NCBI GenBank assembly: GCA_943789205.1
Contig: CALSTG010000002.1
Location: 1 to 64,000 of the forward strand
Origin: an uncultured Flavobacteriales bacterium
Lineage (GTDB): Bacteria; Bacteroidota; Bacteroidia; Flavobacteriales_D; Crocinitomicaceae
DNA: 64,000 bases
Direction: 5' to 3'
Shown in pieces: positions 15,837-25,010 of this stretch. A model generated the notes under the pieces. The model was not told where the DNA came from. It was given only the letters and a program-made list of their open reading frames with translations, and searched no databases. The position numbers were made by a program, and so were the translations under genes. Position 1 is the stretch's first letter. Every line of letters starts with the position of its first letter.

Positions 15837-16716
15837 CTTTAATTGAGTTGATATCATTGGGTATTTCTTTTTTCCATCTTTTGTGAGACCAAATCCATTG
15901 GCTTGGTTGATTTAAAATATCATTTTCTAAAGCGGATACATATTTTTCTGTTATTGCTCCGTATGGTAAAGATAGGGGTTCTTCAGTAAGAAGTTTAAAT
16001 TCGAGTTCATAAAATCCACGCTTGACTTTTTTTACAGAATAATAGATAACAGGAAGATTATAGGCGTTGGCAATCATTTCTGTACCAAATGTAAATGCAG
16101 TTTGTTGCTTCAAGAAAGGTGTCCAGTAGCTTTTTTTTACGCTTCCTGGAGATTGATCTCCTAAAATGAGTAAAGCATAAACCTGATCTTCAAGTTTATT
16201 TATGGCTGCTTTGTAGTTCACAGAATCTGTGACTATCATACCGAGTCTTTCGCGTCTTTCGTTAATCTTAGTGCCGAGTGATTCCTGAGATAAAGGCATG
16301 CCTATTCCAATAGCTTGATGCTCGATTGCCTTATTTTGAAGGGTAATCCACCATTCCCAGTTGTTAATATGCCCAGAACATAGTATGACACTTTTATTTT
16401 TTTTATAAAATTCATTTACAAGCTCAGGATTAATGACCTTGTATCTTTTATTAAGCTCCTTTTCTGAGATGCTAAGGTTCTTTATTCCCTCAACGATAAT
16501 GTCTGAAAAATGTAAATAGTAATCCTTAAAAATCTGTTTCCTAAGTTTAGAATCCATTTCAGGAAAGCTTTTAGATAGATTATTTAAAACTATTTTTTTT
16601 CGATACCCGATAATATAGTACAAACAAAAATAGAGCAGGTAAGAAATCAGGTGCAAAATACCCATTGGTAACCATGATAATGGTAATAGGAAAAGGAAGT
16701 ATAAAATTTTTCCCAT
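15793..16716 (-). CDS. LpxL-family lipid A acyltransferase
   Basis: 307 residues. An N-terminal hydrophobic anchor (about 5-38) precedes the acyltransferase domain with the H-x4-E catalytic motif in CSGHINNWEW (His116, Glu121), a later LGDQSPG block and the WIWSHKRWK ending typical of LpxL/HtrB. The family transfers acyl chains from acyl-ACP to lipid A precursors at the inner membrane; in Bacteroidota some members make aminolipids instead. The start ATG overlaps the last base of the rarA stop, so it is translationally coupled to rarA. Confidence 0.92.
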   Translation of the reverse strand: MGKILYFLFLLPLSWLPMGILHLISYLLYFCLYYIIGYRKKIVLNNLSKSFPEMDSKLRKQIFKDYYLHFSDIIVEGIKNLSISEKELNKRYKVINPELVNEFYKKNKSVILCSGHINNWEWWITLQNKAIEHQAIGIGMPLSQESLGTKINERRERLGMIVTDSVNYKAAINKLEDQVYALLILGDQSPGSVKKSYWTPFLKQQTAFTFGTEMIANAYNLPVIYYSVKKVKRGFYELEFKLLTEEPLSLPYGAITEKYVSALENDILNQPSQWIWSHKRWKKEIPNDINSIKDEHKKHFNTRFRSH

Positions 16717-17999
16717 TATTTATTGTATTTATTACTCCACAGTTTGTTTTGATTCTTTTCGATAGCTTGTTCCTTTGAGCTTGAACCAGCCTGAAAAAAA
16801 GTACTGCCTTTAATTTCTTCAGGTAAGAATTCTTGTGCAATAAAATTCCCAGCAAAATCATGGCTGTATTTATATTTCTCACCGTAGCCAAGCTCTTTCA
16901 TGAGTGCGCTCGAGGCGTTTCGAAGAGCGACAGGTACATTTAAGTTACCAGTTTCTTTAACGGTTTGTTGTGCGTTATTTATTGCCATGTATGCAGCATT
17001 GCCTTTAGGACTATCTGCCAAATATATAGCGCATTGTGCTAGAATAATTCTTGACTCGGGCCAACCTACTTTTTCTACAGCCTGAAAAGTGTTATTTGCA
17101 AGAAGAAGCGCATTGGGATTTGCCAAACCAATATCTTCAGAAGCTGATATAATCAGACGTCTTGCAATAAATTTCGGGTCTTCTCCACCTTCAACCATAC
17201 GAGCTAACCAGTACACGGCAGCATTTGCATCACTTCCTCTAATGGCTTTTATGAAGGCAGAAATTATATCGTAATGCTGATCTCCATCCTTGTCGTAACG
17301 CGCTAGCGATTGTTGCGCGTTTTCCTGAACCAACTTGTTCGTTATTTCAATGGATTCATTTTCAGGAAATGCACTGATGATGATTTCAAATACATTTAAT
17401 ATTTTTCTCGCATCCCCTCCTGATATAGCGAGTAGGCTGTCATATTCCTTAAAGCTTACTTTTCTTTGTGACAAAATACTGTCCTGAGTTATTGCCCTTT
17501 GGAGAAGTGCAATAAGATCTTTTTTAGTGTGATCTTTAAGGGTGTACACATGACATCTCGACAGGAGTGCTGAGATCACTTCAAAAGAAGGGTTTTCGGT
17601 TGTAGCACCTATCAGTGTTACAATACCCTTTTCTACAGCACCTAGAAGAGAGTCTTGCTGAGATTTTGAGAACCGATGAATTTCATCAATAAACAATATC
17701 GTACCTGATTCTTGAAACATCCCTGCGTTCTGGACTTTGGCAATGACTTCACGAACATCCTTAACGCCTGAAGATATTGCAGAAAGCGTATGAATTGTTT
17801 TTTTTAGTTTCTCTGCTACAAGATAGGCGAGTGTAGTCTTTCCAACACCGGGTGGCCCCCAAAAAATCATAGAAGGAATAATTCCGGCCTCTAAAGATCT
17901 CGTCAAAGGTGCATTTTCTGAGAGTAGATGTTCTTGTCCAATATAGGATGCCAAATCCTTTGGGCGCATTCTTTCAGCAAGTGGAGCTAAACCATTCAT
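16716..17999 (-). CDS. rarA: Replication-associated recombination protein A (AAA+ ATPase)
   Basis: 427 residues, normal for RarA/MgsA. Walker A GPPGVGKTT (48-56), Walker B ILFIDEIHRF (about 100-109), sensor 1 GATTENPSF and the C-terminal tetramerisation domain with HYDIISAFIKAIRGSDANAA, EDIGLANP and LPEE are all present. RarA acts at stalled replication forks and is related to clamp loaders and RuvB. A TAAATTTG -7 box (complement of 18004-18011) ends only 4 nt before the ATG, suggesting a leaderless mRNA. Followed by the coupled acyltransferase gene. Confidence 0.96.
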   Translation of the reverse strand: MNGLAPLAERMRPKDLASYIGQEHLLSENAPLTRSLEAGIIPSMIFWGPPGVGKTTLAYLVAEKLKKTIHTLSAISSGVKDVREVIAKVQNAGMFQESGTILFIDEIHRFSKSQQDSLLGAVEKGIVTLIGATTENPSFEVISALLSRCHVYTLKDHTKKDLIALLQRAITQDSILSQRKVSFKEYDSLLAISGGDARKILNVFEIIISAFPENESIEITNKLVQENAQQSLARYDKDGDQHYDIISAFIKAIRGSDANAAVYWLARMVEGGEDPKFIARRLIISASEDIGLANPNALLLANNTFQAVEKVGWPESRIILAQCAIYLADSPKGNAAYMAINNAQQTVKETGNLNVPVALRNASSALMKELGYGEKYKYSHDFAGNFIAQEFLPEEIKGSTFFQAGSSSKEQAIEKNQNKLWSNKYNK

Positions 18000-18027
18000 A
18001 CTACAAATTTAAGGAAAGATTGATTCA

Positions 18028-18816
18028 GTGCTTGAAATACATCTCCAATTCACATATCCTCATTATTTTTATGCCGTGTTAAACGGAAAGAAAATAGCAG
18101 TTGTACTTCCTGCATATAATGCAGCGGGAACCGTAGCAAAGACCTACAGTGAGATTCCTATGGAAATTGTTGACGTTGTAATTCTAGTCGATGACGCAAG
18201 TAAAGACAATACCTCTCAGATTGCTCAAGACCTTGGAATAGCTCATGTTATTCGTCATGAATCAAACAAGGGTTATGGCGGCAATCAAAAATCTTGTTAT
18301 TCTAAAGCCCTTGAATTGGGTGCAGATATTATAATAATGCTGCATCCAGACTATCAATATACACCAAAGCTGATTCATGCAATATCAGGCATAATTGCTT
18401 TTGATGTTTATCCCGTTGTTTTAGGATCTAGGATTCTTGGCAAGGGCGCTTTGAAAGGCGGAATGCCGTTATATAAATACATTGCAAATCGCGTGCTTAC
18501 TTTATTTCAGAATATACTTATGGGACAGAAACTATCCGAGTATCATACGGGTTATAGGGCATTCTCGAAAGAAGTATTCGATAAGATTAACATTCATCAG
18601 AATTCTGATGATTTTGTTTTCGACAACCAAATGATTGCACAGATTTGTTTTCAAGATTTTGAAATTGGAGAGGTGACTTGTCCAACCAAATACTTTGAGG
18701 AAGCATCCTCGATCAATTTTAGTCGCTCAGTTACATATGGAATAGGCGTTTTAAAAACAGCAATACTCTTCCGTTTCGCAAAATGGAAGCTACACACAAA
18801 TAAAATATTTAAGTAA
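18028..18816 (+). CDS. Family 2 glycosyltransferase (dolichyl-phosphate mannosyltransferase-like)
   Basis: GT-A fold: VVLPAYNA at the start of the domain, VDDASKDNT, GYGGNQKSCY, and MLHPDYQY in place of the DxD metal motif, followed by SRILGKGALKGGMP and HTGYRAF. These blocks match bacterial GT2 enzymes that transfer a sugar to polyprenyl phosphate or lipids. No C-terminal GtrA-like membrane domain. The frame is open from GTG 18028, but homologous-looking sequence starts at NGKKIAVVLPAYNA, so GTG 18076 is a good alternative start. Next gene (ettA) follows by 1 nt and is probably co-transcribed. Confidence 0.9.
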   Translation: MLEIHLQFTYPHYFYAVLNGKKIAVVLPAYNAAGTVAKTYSEIPMEIVDVVILVDDASKDNTSQIAQDLGIAHVIRHESNKGYGGNQKSCYSKALELGADIIIMLHPDYQYTPKLIHAISGIIAFDVYPVVLGSRILGKGALKGGMPLYKYIANRVLTLFQNILMGQKLSEYHTGYRAFSKEVFDKINIHQNSDDFVFDNQMIAQICFQDFEIGEVTCPTKYFEEASSINFSRSVTYGIGVLKTAILFRFAKWKLHTNKIFK

Positions 18817-18817
18817 T

Positions 18818-20500
18818 ATGTCAGATGATAAAAAAGTAATTTTTTCTATGGTTGGTGTCACAAAAGCGACACCTCAAGGGAAACAAATCATTAAAAATAT
18901 CCACCTCTCGTTTTTTTATGGTGCGAAGATTGGAATTATTGGTCTCAATGGTTCGGGTAAATCTACCGTAATGAAGATTATTGCAGGTCTAGATCAGTCT
19001 TATCAGGGTGATGTTGTTTTTTCACCTGGCTATTCCGTTGGATATCTACCTCAAGAGCCAGAGCTCGAATTGGAAAGAACGGTCAAGGAAATCGTAATGG
19101 AGGGATGTCAAGAAACTGTTGATGTGCTCAAAGAGTATGAGGAGATTAATGCCTCTTTCATGGATGAGGCAGTTTTAAATGATCCAGATAAGATGGAAAA
19201 GCTTATTGCACGTCAAGGAGAAGTTTCAGACAAGATAGATGCCTTGGATGCTTGGGAGCTCGACAATAAACTTGATCGAGCTATGGATGCACTTCGTTGC
19301 CCACCCGATGATCAAAAAATCGGTACGCTTTCAGGTGGTGAAAAGCGCAGAGTTGCATTGTGTCGATTGTTATTAAAGAATCCTGATATTTTATTATTAG
19401 ATGAGCCAACCAACCACTTAGATGCGGAATCAATAGATTGGTTGGAGCAGCATCTTCAACAATACAAAGGTACTGTGATTGCGGTAACCCACGATAGGTA
19501 TTTTCTTGACAATGTTGCTGGATGGATTTTAGAATTGGATAGAGGAGAGGGAATCCCTTGGAAAGGGAATTACACTTCTTGGTTAGAACAAAAAGGAAAG
19601 CGTCTTAAAGAAGAAGAAAAACAAGAGTCCAAACGACAGAAAGTATTGGCTCGAGAACTCGAATGGGTTCGTATGAATCCTAAAGCAAGGCAGGCAAAGA
19701 ATAAAGCCAGAATTCAGAATTATGAGAAAATGTTATCGCAAGATTCTAAGGCAAAAGAAGCTGTACTAGAGATTCCGATACCAAATGGTCCAAGGCTGGG
19801 AACCAATGTGATAGATGCTGAAGGTGTTTCTAAATCATTTGGTGAGAAATTGCTTTATGACAATCTTAATTTTAAATTACCACCAGCGGGGATTGTAGGT
19901 GTAATTGGTCCAAATGGAGCTGGAAAGACTACGATTTTTAAAATGATCATGGATGAGCTCATGCCCGATGCAGGTCAGTTCCAAGTTGGAGATACTGTAA
20001 AGTTGGGTTATGTGGACCAAACGCATAAAGATATTCATCCAGATAAATCTGTTTTTGACGTTGTATCCAATGGTTTGGAATATGTTGAGGTAGGGAATCA
20101 AAAAATCAATTCACGGGCTTATTTGTCAAAGTTTAATTTTAATGGTTCTGATCAAAACAAAAAAGTTGGTGTGTTGTCAGGTGGTGAACGAAACCGACTT
20201 CATTTGGCCATGACCTTAAAGATAGAAGCGAATGTTTTATTGCTCGATGAGCCAACAAATGATATTGATGTCAATACTTTGAGAGCTCTGGAGGAAGGAA
20301 TCCAAAACTTTGCGGGTTGTGCCGTTGTTATTTCCCACGACAGATGGTTTTTGGATCGTATTTGTACACATATTTTGGCTTTTGAGGGGGATTCTGAAGT
20401 GTATTGGTTTGAGGGTACGTATTCAGATTATGAGGAAAACCGTAAGAAACGTTTAGGTGATGCAGGTCCAAAACGAATTAAATACAGGAAAATAGTTTAG
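18818..20500 (+). CDS. ettA: Energy-dependent translational throttle protein EttA (ABC-F)
   Basis: 560 residues, the EttA length. Two ABC domains without membrane parts: Walker A GLNGSGKST and GPNGAGKTT, signatures LSGGEKRRVALCRLLL and LSGGERNRLHLAMTL, Walker B LLLDEPTNHLD and LLLDEPTNDID, joined by a charged linker (KEEEKQESKRQK). ABC-F proteins act at the ribosomal E site; EttA restrains translation at low ATP. The final RIKYRKIV end is typical. Convergent with the zinc enzyme gene, overlapping by 4 nt. Confidence 0.95.
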   Translation: MSDDKKVIFSMVGVTKATPQGKQIIKNIHLSFFYGAKIGIIGLNGSGKSTVMKIIAGLDQSYQGDVVFSPGYSVGYLPQEPELELERTVKEIVMEGCQETVDVLKEYEEINASFMDEAVLNDPDKMEKLIARQGEVSDKIDALDAWELDNKLDRAMDALRCPPDDQKIGTLSGGEKRRVALCRLLLKNPDILLLDEPTNHLDAESIDWLEQHLQQYKGTVIAVTHDRYFLDNVAGWILELDRGEGIPWKGNYTSWLEQKGKRLKEEEKQESKRQKVLARELEWVRMNPKARQAKNKARIQNYEKMLSQDSKAKEAVLEIPIPNGPRLGTNVIDAEGVSKSFGEKLLYDNLNFKLPPAGIVGVIGPNGAGKTTIFKMIMDELMPDAGQFQVGDTVKLGYVDQTHKDIHPDKSVFDVVSNGLEYVEVGNQKINSRAYLSKFNFNGSDQNKKVGVLSGGERNRLHLAMTLKIEANVLLLDEPTNDIDVNTLRALEEGIQNFAGCAVVISHDRWFLDRICTHILAFEGDSEVYWFEGTYSDYEENRKKRLGDAGPKRIKYRKIV

Positions 20501-21483
20501 TCACATATCCGTCCCTTATGCAATCCTTGATGGTATGCATCGTCTAATACTTGCAGCTCATTAATTAAATCCTCACTTGGTTTTGAATATTGGAGTGCTC
20601 TAAGGTCAGGTTGTCCAGCATCTACCCAAGCTGTGTACCAAATAGATCCAATAGAGATGATTGCACGCTTCATGCGTCTTTCAACCATTCCATTCATTTT
20701 AGAATGGTATAAATCACAGAATTCCTTTGAATAGACTTTTGTGGTTACGTTACCGCGTCTCTCGTAGCTGTATTTAAGATTTCCCGGTATTTCCTTTGTA
20801 GATTCTATTTCCATTTTAAATACGGAGTCTAATGCATTGTGTGAGCCTTTTACGGCCTTCCACGCAAAATCGAGAACATCATCAACATATGTCGCTTTTC
20901 CTACAAAATAATCGTAGTTCGTGGAGTTGATTTCTACAAGACGGCTTTCCCATAGCCCGTGAATACCTTTTTGATTGGTCATGTGACCGTTATAATTTTC
21001 TGTTGTATGAAGAGGTACATGCGCATCTCCAATGTAGTGGCCTATATCGGCAGAATACTTTAATATTAAATCTACGTTTTTACGCTCAAAGGCTTTTTGA
21101 AGTCTATACTTCATCCTTTGTATATGCCAAGGCACAATACCATAAGCCTGAAGCGTATCCTCGGAAAATTTTGCAACGGCATCTTTCCATTTTTTTGGCA
21201 TTACGGTATACGGATCTTCTCCTTTATGGTAGAAGTGATCGAGATCAATGTAGTGACATGGTGCCTCTCCATCAACAGCATAGCGTCTTTTGTCGGGATC
21301 TACAGCGTGTTCAGTTATATACTCTATATGCTCCTTATAAAATCCAAACATCTCATCGGGCAATGTGAAAATAGAAATTCGATTAATTTTTTTATGTCCG
21401 AAAAAACCCCAGCTTACTTTTTTGGGTGTTTGATTTACCGATAGAGAAATAAATACACAAAAAGAAAGAATCAGGTATTTCAT
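20497..21483 (-). CDS. Secreted zinc-dependent phospholipase C/S1-P1 nuclease-like enzyme
   Basis: 328 residues with a signal peptide (about 1-20). The mature N terminus has WGFFGHKKIN, the Trp and His that ligand the trinuclear zinc site in this fold. Later come HYIDLDH, and the diagnostic DIGHYIGDAHVPLHT with HGLWES about 20 residues on, supplying further His/Asp ligands. The fold is shared by phospholipase C and S1/P1 nucleases, so substrate (phosphodiesters of lipid or single-stranded nucleic acid) cannot be fixed. The first ATG overlaps the comB stop, so it is co-translated with it. Confidence 0.85.
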   Translation of the reverse strand: MKYLILSFCVFISLSVNQTPKKVSWGFFGHKKINRISIFTLPDEMFGFYKEHIEYITEHAVDPDKRRYAVDGEAPCHYIDLDHFYHKGEDPYTVMPKKWKDAVAKFSEDTLQAYGIVPWHIQRMKYRLQKAFERKNVDLILKYSADIGHYIGDAHVPLHTTENYNGHMTNQKGIHGLWESRLVEINSTNYDYFVGKATYVDDVLDFAWKAVKGSHNALDSVFKMEIESTKEIPGNLKYSYERRGNVTTKVYSKEFCDLYHSKMNGMVERRMKRAIISIGSIWYTAWVDAGQPDLRALQYSKPSEDLINELQVLDDAYHQGLHKGRICD

Positions 21484-22205
21484 ACTTGATTGTAAAGTTT
21501 TCCATCGCGAAGTATCGGGACTGATTTCGATAAGTTAGGCGTTAGGCAGTATTTAACATCCTTATTGAGGTTTAGATTTCGTAACCTTCTTCTATGAGAG
21601 CTAGATTTGAGGTAGCCCATATAGTTATCCTTTGCAGAAATATAAAGGTATTTAGCTGCGATAGAAGAATCCTCAATAGAGGTATAGTTTCCAGTTGCAA
21701 TTAAAGCCTCTGAAATTGCCCCCGCACAAATGGTATCTTCTAGATTAAATTTGTCTTGCCATCCAGAACACAAGCAAAGGGTGTTTTTATTTTGTTTGAT
21801 TAACCATTCAATCATCGCGTCTAAATTGACCAATGCTCCAATGACCACGGTGTCTGCATCTTTTGCAGCAGCGATTGATTTTGTGCCATTTGTTGTTGTT
21901 AAAACGACCTCTTTTCCTTTAAATTCCTCTTTCATGTAGGAGTAGGGGGAGTTGCCAAAATCAAAGCCTTCTACAATTTGACCTTTACGCTCGGCACCAA
22001 CAAGATATCCTTGTTTTTTATATTCTAAAGCGTCTTCAAGTGTTGGTACGGGTATGATTGATTTAATACCGTTGTCAAATGCAGCACATATAGCGGTTGT
22101 TGCTCTAAGTACATCAATTACAACAACTATTTCGAATTCATCTTTGAAGTAATCATATTCTCCAGGTGTGAAACAAACCTCGATTCTTTTTCTCGTCTCT
22201 TCCAT
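21480..22205 (-). CDS. comB: 2-phosphosulfolactate phosphatase family protein
   Basis: 241 residues matching the ComB family: VVIDVLRATT (29-38), VGAERKG, FDFGNSP, LTTTNGT and EDTICAG. ComB dephosphorylates 2-phosphosulfolactate in coenzyme M biosynthesis of methanogens; in bacteria the family is widespread and may produce sulfolactate or act on another phosphoester. No other coenzyme M gene is in the window, so the bacterial role is inference. Coupled by a 4-nt overlap to the following zinc enzyme gene. Confidence 0.87.
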   Translation of the reverse strand: MEETRKRIEVCFTPGEYDYFKDEFEIVVVIDVLRATTAICAAFDNGIKSIIPVPTLEDALEYKKQGYLVGAERKGQIVEGFDFGNSPYSYMKEEFKGKEVVLTTTNGTKSIAAAKDADTVVIGALVNLDAMIEWLIKQNKNTLCLCSGWQDKFNLEDTICAGAISEALIATGNYTSIEDSSIAAKYLYISAKDNYMGYLKSSSHRRRLRNLNLNKDVKYCLTPNLSKSVPILRDGKLYNQV

Positions 22206-22290
22206 AATTCTCTTATGTTAAAAATAATCATATCAAATTGTTAATTCACGAAAAATAGCTGAATCTTGTAGAATTGAAAAAATAGACCAT

Positions 22291-22316
22291 AAAAAAAGAG
22301 GGCCGAAGCCCTCTTT
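22291..22316 (-). terminator. Terminator of the outer-membrane protein gene
   Basis: A perfect 9-bp stem (22295-22303 with 22308-22316) with a TTCG tetraloop on the minus strand, followed by a T-run. It lies just after the stop at 22339. Confidence 0.85.
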
Positions 22317-22338
22317 AAGTTTAATGTTTTGTTGATGT

Positions 22339-23016
22339 TTAGAATCTCCAACCGATTCTGAAACCCATATTTCCACCACCAAGAGACAATGCGCTCGTAG
22401 ACCCTGATGATTCTGTCGTTATATCTGTCGTTGTTCCACCTGCAGTAACAGAGGCACTTCCTCCACCGTCAGTGTAACTATCCCAGCTCAATCCCATCTC
22501 CATTCCGATATAGATATTGTCGAATATATAATAATCGACTCCCGCACCTAAACCTAATCCAAATGTTGAACCAGAAGATTCTACTGAAGCTGTCATATCT
22601 GCCATATAATCAACTCCATCCGAATTAGACCAATCTTCTGTCATCGACATTCCTCCAAATGCAAGACCAGCAGAGAAATAAGGTGACAGCCTATCTGTTC
22701 CCGATAAATGGTATTCCGCACCAAGACCAAGAGACCAACTCATTGACCCCATATCTATTGTCCCAGTTCCAGATCCTCCCGCCTCATAAACATTCATTGT
22801 TTCTGAAGAAGAAGACATGCCTAATGTAACTCTTGCCGCGATATTGTCATTTACAAAATAACGCATTCTAAGGTTAGGAGCATTCCACTCAAATCCCATA
22901 TCTGAATAATTAATCATTCCTTCTAATGAGTAATTTGAATCATCACTTGAAGGTTTTTGAGCCAATAATGTACCTGACATTACCACAGCTCCTAGTAAAA
23001 TAGCTAACTTTTTCAT
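22339..23016 (-). CDS. Outer-membrane beta-barrel protein
   Basis: 225 residues with a signal peptide (to about residue 20, GTLLAQ). The rest alternates Gly/Ser/aromatic strands (MRYFVNDNIAARVTLGM, WSLGLGAEYHL, YFSAGLAFGG, LGLGAGVDYYI, NIYIGMEMGLSW) and ends in FRIGWRF, the C-terminal Phe typical of barrels inserted by BAM. It resembles OmpW/OprF-type eight-stranded barrels. Loop regions are rich in Ser, Thr and Gly. No ligand can be inferred. Monocistronic with a strong terminator. Confidence 0.85.
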   Translation of the reverse strand: MKKLAILLGAVVMSGTLLAQKPSSDDSNYSLEGMINYSDMGFEWNAPNLRMRYFVNDNIAARVTLGMSSSSETMNVYEAGGSGTGTIDMGSMSWSLGLGAEYHLSGTDRLSPYFSAGLAFGGMSMTEDWSNSDGVDYMADMTASVESSGSTFGLGLGAGVDYYIFDNIYIGMEMGLSWDSYTDGGGSASVTAGGTTTDITTESSGSTSALSLGGGNMGFRIGWRF

Positions 23017-23126
23017 GTTAAATTAATTTTAAGTTTGGTGCAATATACAGATGTGTCCATTTCTCAAAAGCTCGGGTTCGTTGAGTTATGAAAGGTCAAT
23101 TGTTAATAAGGCAGGTAGTTTTGTCT

Positions 23127-24512
23127 TTAAACCAAAGCGTTTATTTCTGCTTTTATTCTGGCTGCTAGCGCATTAGCATCCTCAATGGATTTGCTTTCTG
23201 CGTAGATTCTAATGATTGGTTCTGTGTTGCTTTTACGCAGATGCACCCATTCTTTTCCAATGTATATTTTAACACCATCTGTAGTATCAACCTCATTATT
23301 TTCGTATTTCTCCGCCATTATTTGGAGTATATTATCTACATCAATCTGAGGAGTAAGCTGAATTTTATTCTTAGATATACAATACTTAGGAAAGCTATCT
23401 CGAAGCTCAGATGCTTTACATTTTTTTTGTGCTAGGTGAGATAGAAATAATGCAATTCCGACAAGTGCATCTCTTCCATAATGTGATTCAGGATAGATAA
23501 CGCCACCATTTCCTTCTCCACCTATAACGGCGTTGTTTTGTTTCATTAGCGAAACAACATTTACCTCACCCACAGCTGAGGCAAAATAGGATTCACCTTT
23601 ACTTTCGGTAACATCTCTTAGGGCGCGCGTAGAGGATAGGTTTGAAACTGTAGCTCCCGGAGTATGACTCAATACATAATCTGCCACAGCGACCAATGTG
23701 TATTCTTCACCAAACATGCTACCATCTTCACAAACCATGGCCAATCGATCAACATCTGGGTCCACTGTAAAACCAACATCTGCTTTTGATTCTTTGATTT
23801 TAGCGGCAAGATCCGTTAAATGTTCTGGAAGAGGCTCAGGGTTGTGAGGGAATTGTCCATTAGGCTCACAATACAGCTTTGTCACTTTTTGAACACCTAA
23901 AGCGTCTAAAAGTGCAGGTATAAATATTCCACCTGTAGAGTTGACAGCATCGATAACCACGCTGAAATTTGCATTTTTAATAGCTTCTACATTTACTAAT
24001 GGTAGCTTTAAAACCGCATCTACATGTTTTTGCAAATAACTATTGTCATTTGTAATTGTTCCTAAATCATCAACCTCTGCAAAATTAAAGGAAGCTGTTT
24101 CTGCAATTTTTAGAAGGGTATTTCCTTCTTCTCCAGAAATAAACTCCCCTTTGCTATTGAGTAATTTCAACGCATTCCATTGTTTTGGATTGTGACTTGC
24201 AGTAAGTATAATTCCTCCATGCGCATCTTCAAGTGGTACAGCAATTTCTACAGTCGGTGTGGTAGAAAGTCCTAGGTTCACCACATCAATCCCTAAGCCG
24301 ATTAAAGAGGAACAAACCAAGTCTGAAACCATCTGTCCTGATGGTCTCGCATCTCTTCCTATGACTACTTTTAGTCTTTGCTCGGGGTTGTTGTTTTTCA
24401 ACCATGTTCCATATGCTGAAGCGAATTTCACTGTATCAATAGGCGTTAGTCCTTCATTGACATTACCTCCTATGGTTCCTCTAATTCCGGAAATTGATTT
24501 TATTAGCGTCAT
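23127..24512 (-). CDS. glmM: Phosphoglucosamine mutase / phosphohexomutase
   Basis: 461 residues, normal for the alpha-D-phosphohexomutase family. It has the phosphoserine loop TASHNPKQWNALK (Ser106), Mg2+ loop DPDVDRLA (about 250), sugar loop GEGNGGVIYPE and the phosphate loop RKSNTEPIIRIYAE. The start RGTIGG is typical of GlmM. It interconverts glucosamine-6- and 1-phosphate for UDP-GlcNAc; a phosphomannomutase role cannot be excluded. The start overlaps the ribH stop by 4 nt; TPR gene, ribH and glmM form an operon. Confidence 0.9.
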   Translation of the reverse strand: MTLIKSISGIRGTIGGNVNEGLTPIDTVKFASAYGTWLKNNNPEQRLKVVIGRDARPSGQMVSDLVCSSLIGLGIDVVNLGLSTTPTVEIAVPLEDAHGGIILTASHNPKQWNALKLLNSKGEFISGEEGNTLLKIAETASFNFAEVDDLGTITNDNSYLQKHVDAVLKLPLVNVEAIKNANFSVVIDAVNSTGGIFIPALLDALGVQKVTKLYCEPNGQFPHNPEPLPEHLTDLAAKIKESKADVGFTVDPDVDRLAMVCEDGSMFGEEYTLVAVADYVLSHTPGATVSNLSSTRALRDVTESKGESYFASAVGEVNVVSLMKQNNAVIGGEGNGGVIYPESHYGRDALVGIALFLSHLAQKKCKASELRDSFPKYCISKNKIQLTPQIDVDNILQIMAEKYENNEVDTTDGVKIYIGKEWVHLRKSNTEPIIRIYAESKSIEDANALAARIKAEINALV

Positions 24513-25000
24513 AATAGTGATTTATTGGCCTTAATCATCTGTAAAAGACTTACCGCGGCTTCGATACCTTTGTTTCCATGAACACCTCCTGATCTAGCAA
24601 TCGATTGCTCTATTGTATTGTCGGTTAGCACGCAGAAAGAGATAGGTGTATTAAAGTCAAGCATTACACGCATGATGCCCTCTGTTGTTCCCTGGCAAAC
24701 GAAGTCAAAGTGTTTTGTCTCTCCCTGTATGACAGTACCAATAGCGATGATGCCATCATACTGCTTGCTTTTTAATAAAAACTGTGCGCCTAACGGTAGC
24801 TCGAATGCGCCAGGTACCTTTTGAATATCGATGTTTTCTGCTGAAACATTGTGCGCTGTTAGTGTTTCTATGGCTCCTTCGCATAGCTTCAAGGTAATTT
24901 CATGGTTCCATTCAGAAACAACAATGCCGATTTTTAAATCGGCACCATTTATCATATTTTCTTTATCGTACGCGGACAGATTTTTATTGGACGTTGCCAT
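24509..25000 (-). CDS. ribH: 6,7-dimethyl-8-ribityllumazine synthase
   Basis: 163 residues, normal length. It shows IGIVVSEWNHEIT (substrate-binding Trp), VPGAFELPLGAQ, GTVIQGETKHFDFVC with the active-site His, and PISFCVLTD with RSG-x-HGNKG at the C terminus. It condenses 5-amino-6-ribitylaminouracil with dihydroxybutanone phosphate in the penultimate step of riboflavin synthesis, usually as a 60-mer or pentamer in the cytosol. Ten nt after the TPR gene and overlapping glmM. Confidence 0.96.
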   Translation of the reverse strand: MATSNKNLSAYDKENMINGADLKIGIVVSEWNHEITLKLCEGAIETLTAHNVSAENIDIQKVPGAFELPLGAQFLLKSKQYDGIIAIGTVIQGETKHFDFVCQGTTEGIMRVMLDFNTPISFCVLTDNTIEQSIARSGGVHGNKGIEAAVSLLQMIKANKSLL

Positions 25001-25010
25001 AAATCATGTT

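Noticed and set aside
22339..23016. A T9SS or adhesin role for the Ser/Gly-rich protein
   Set aside because: The C-terminal Phe and alternating strands indicate a barrel; no sorting domain is present.
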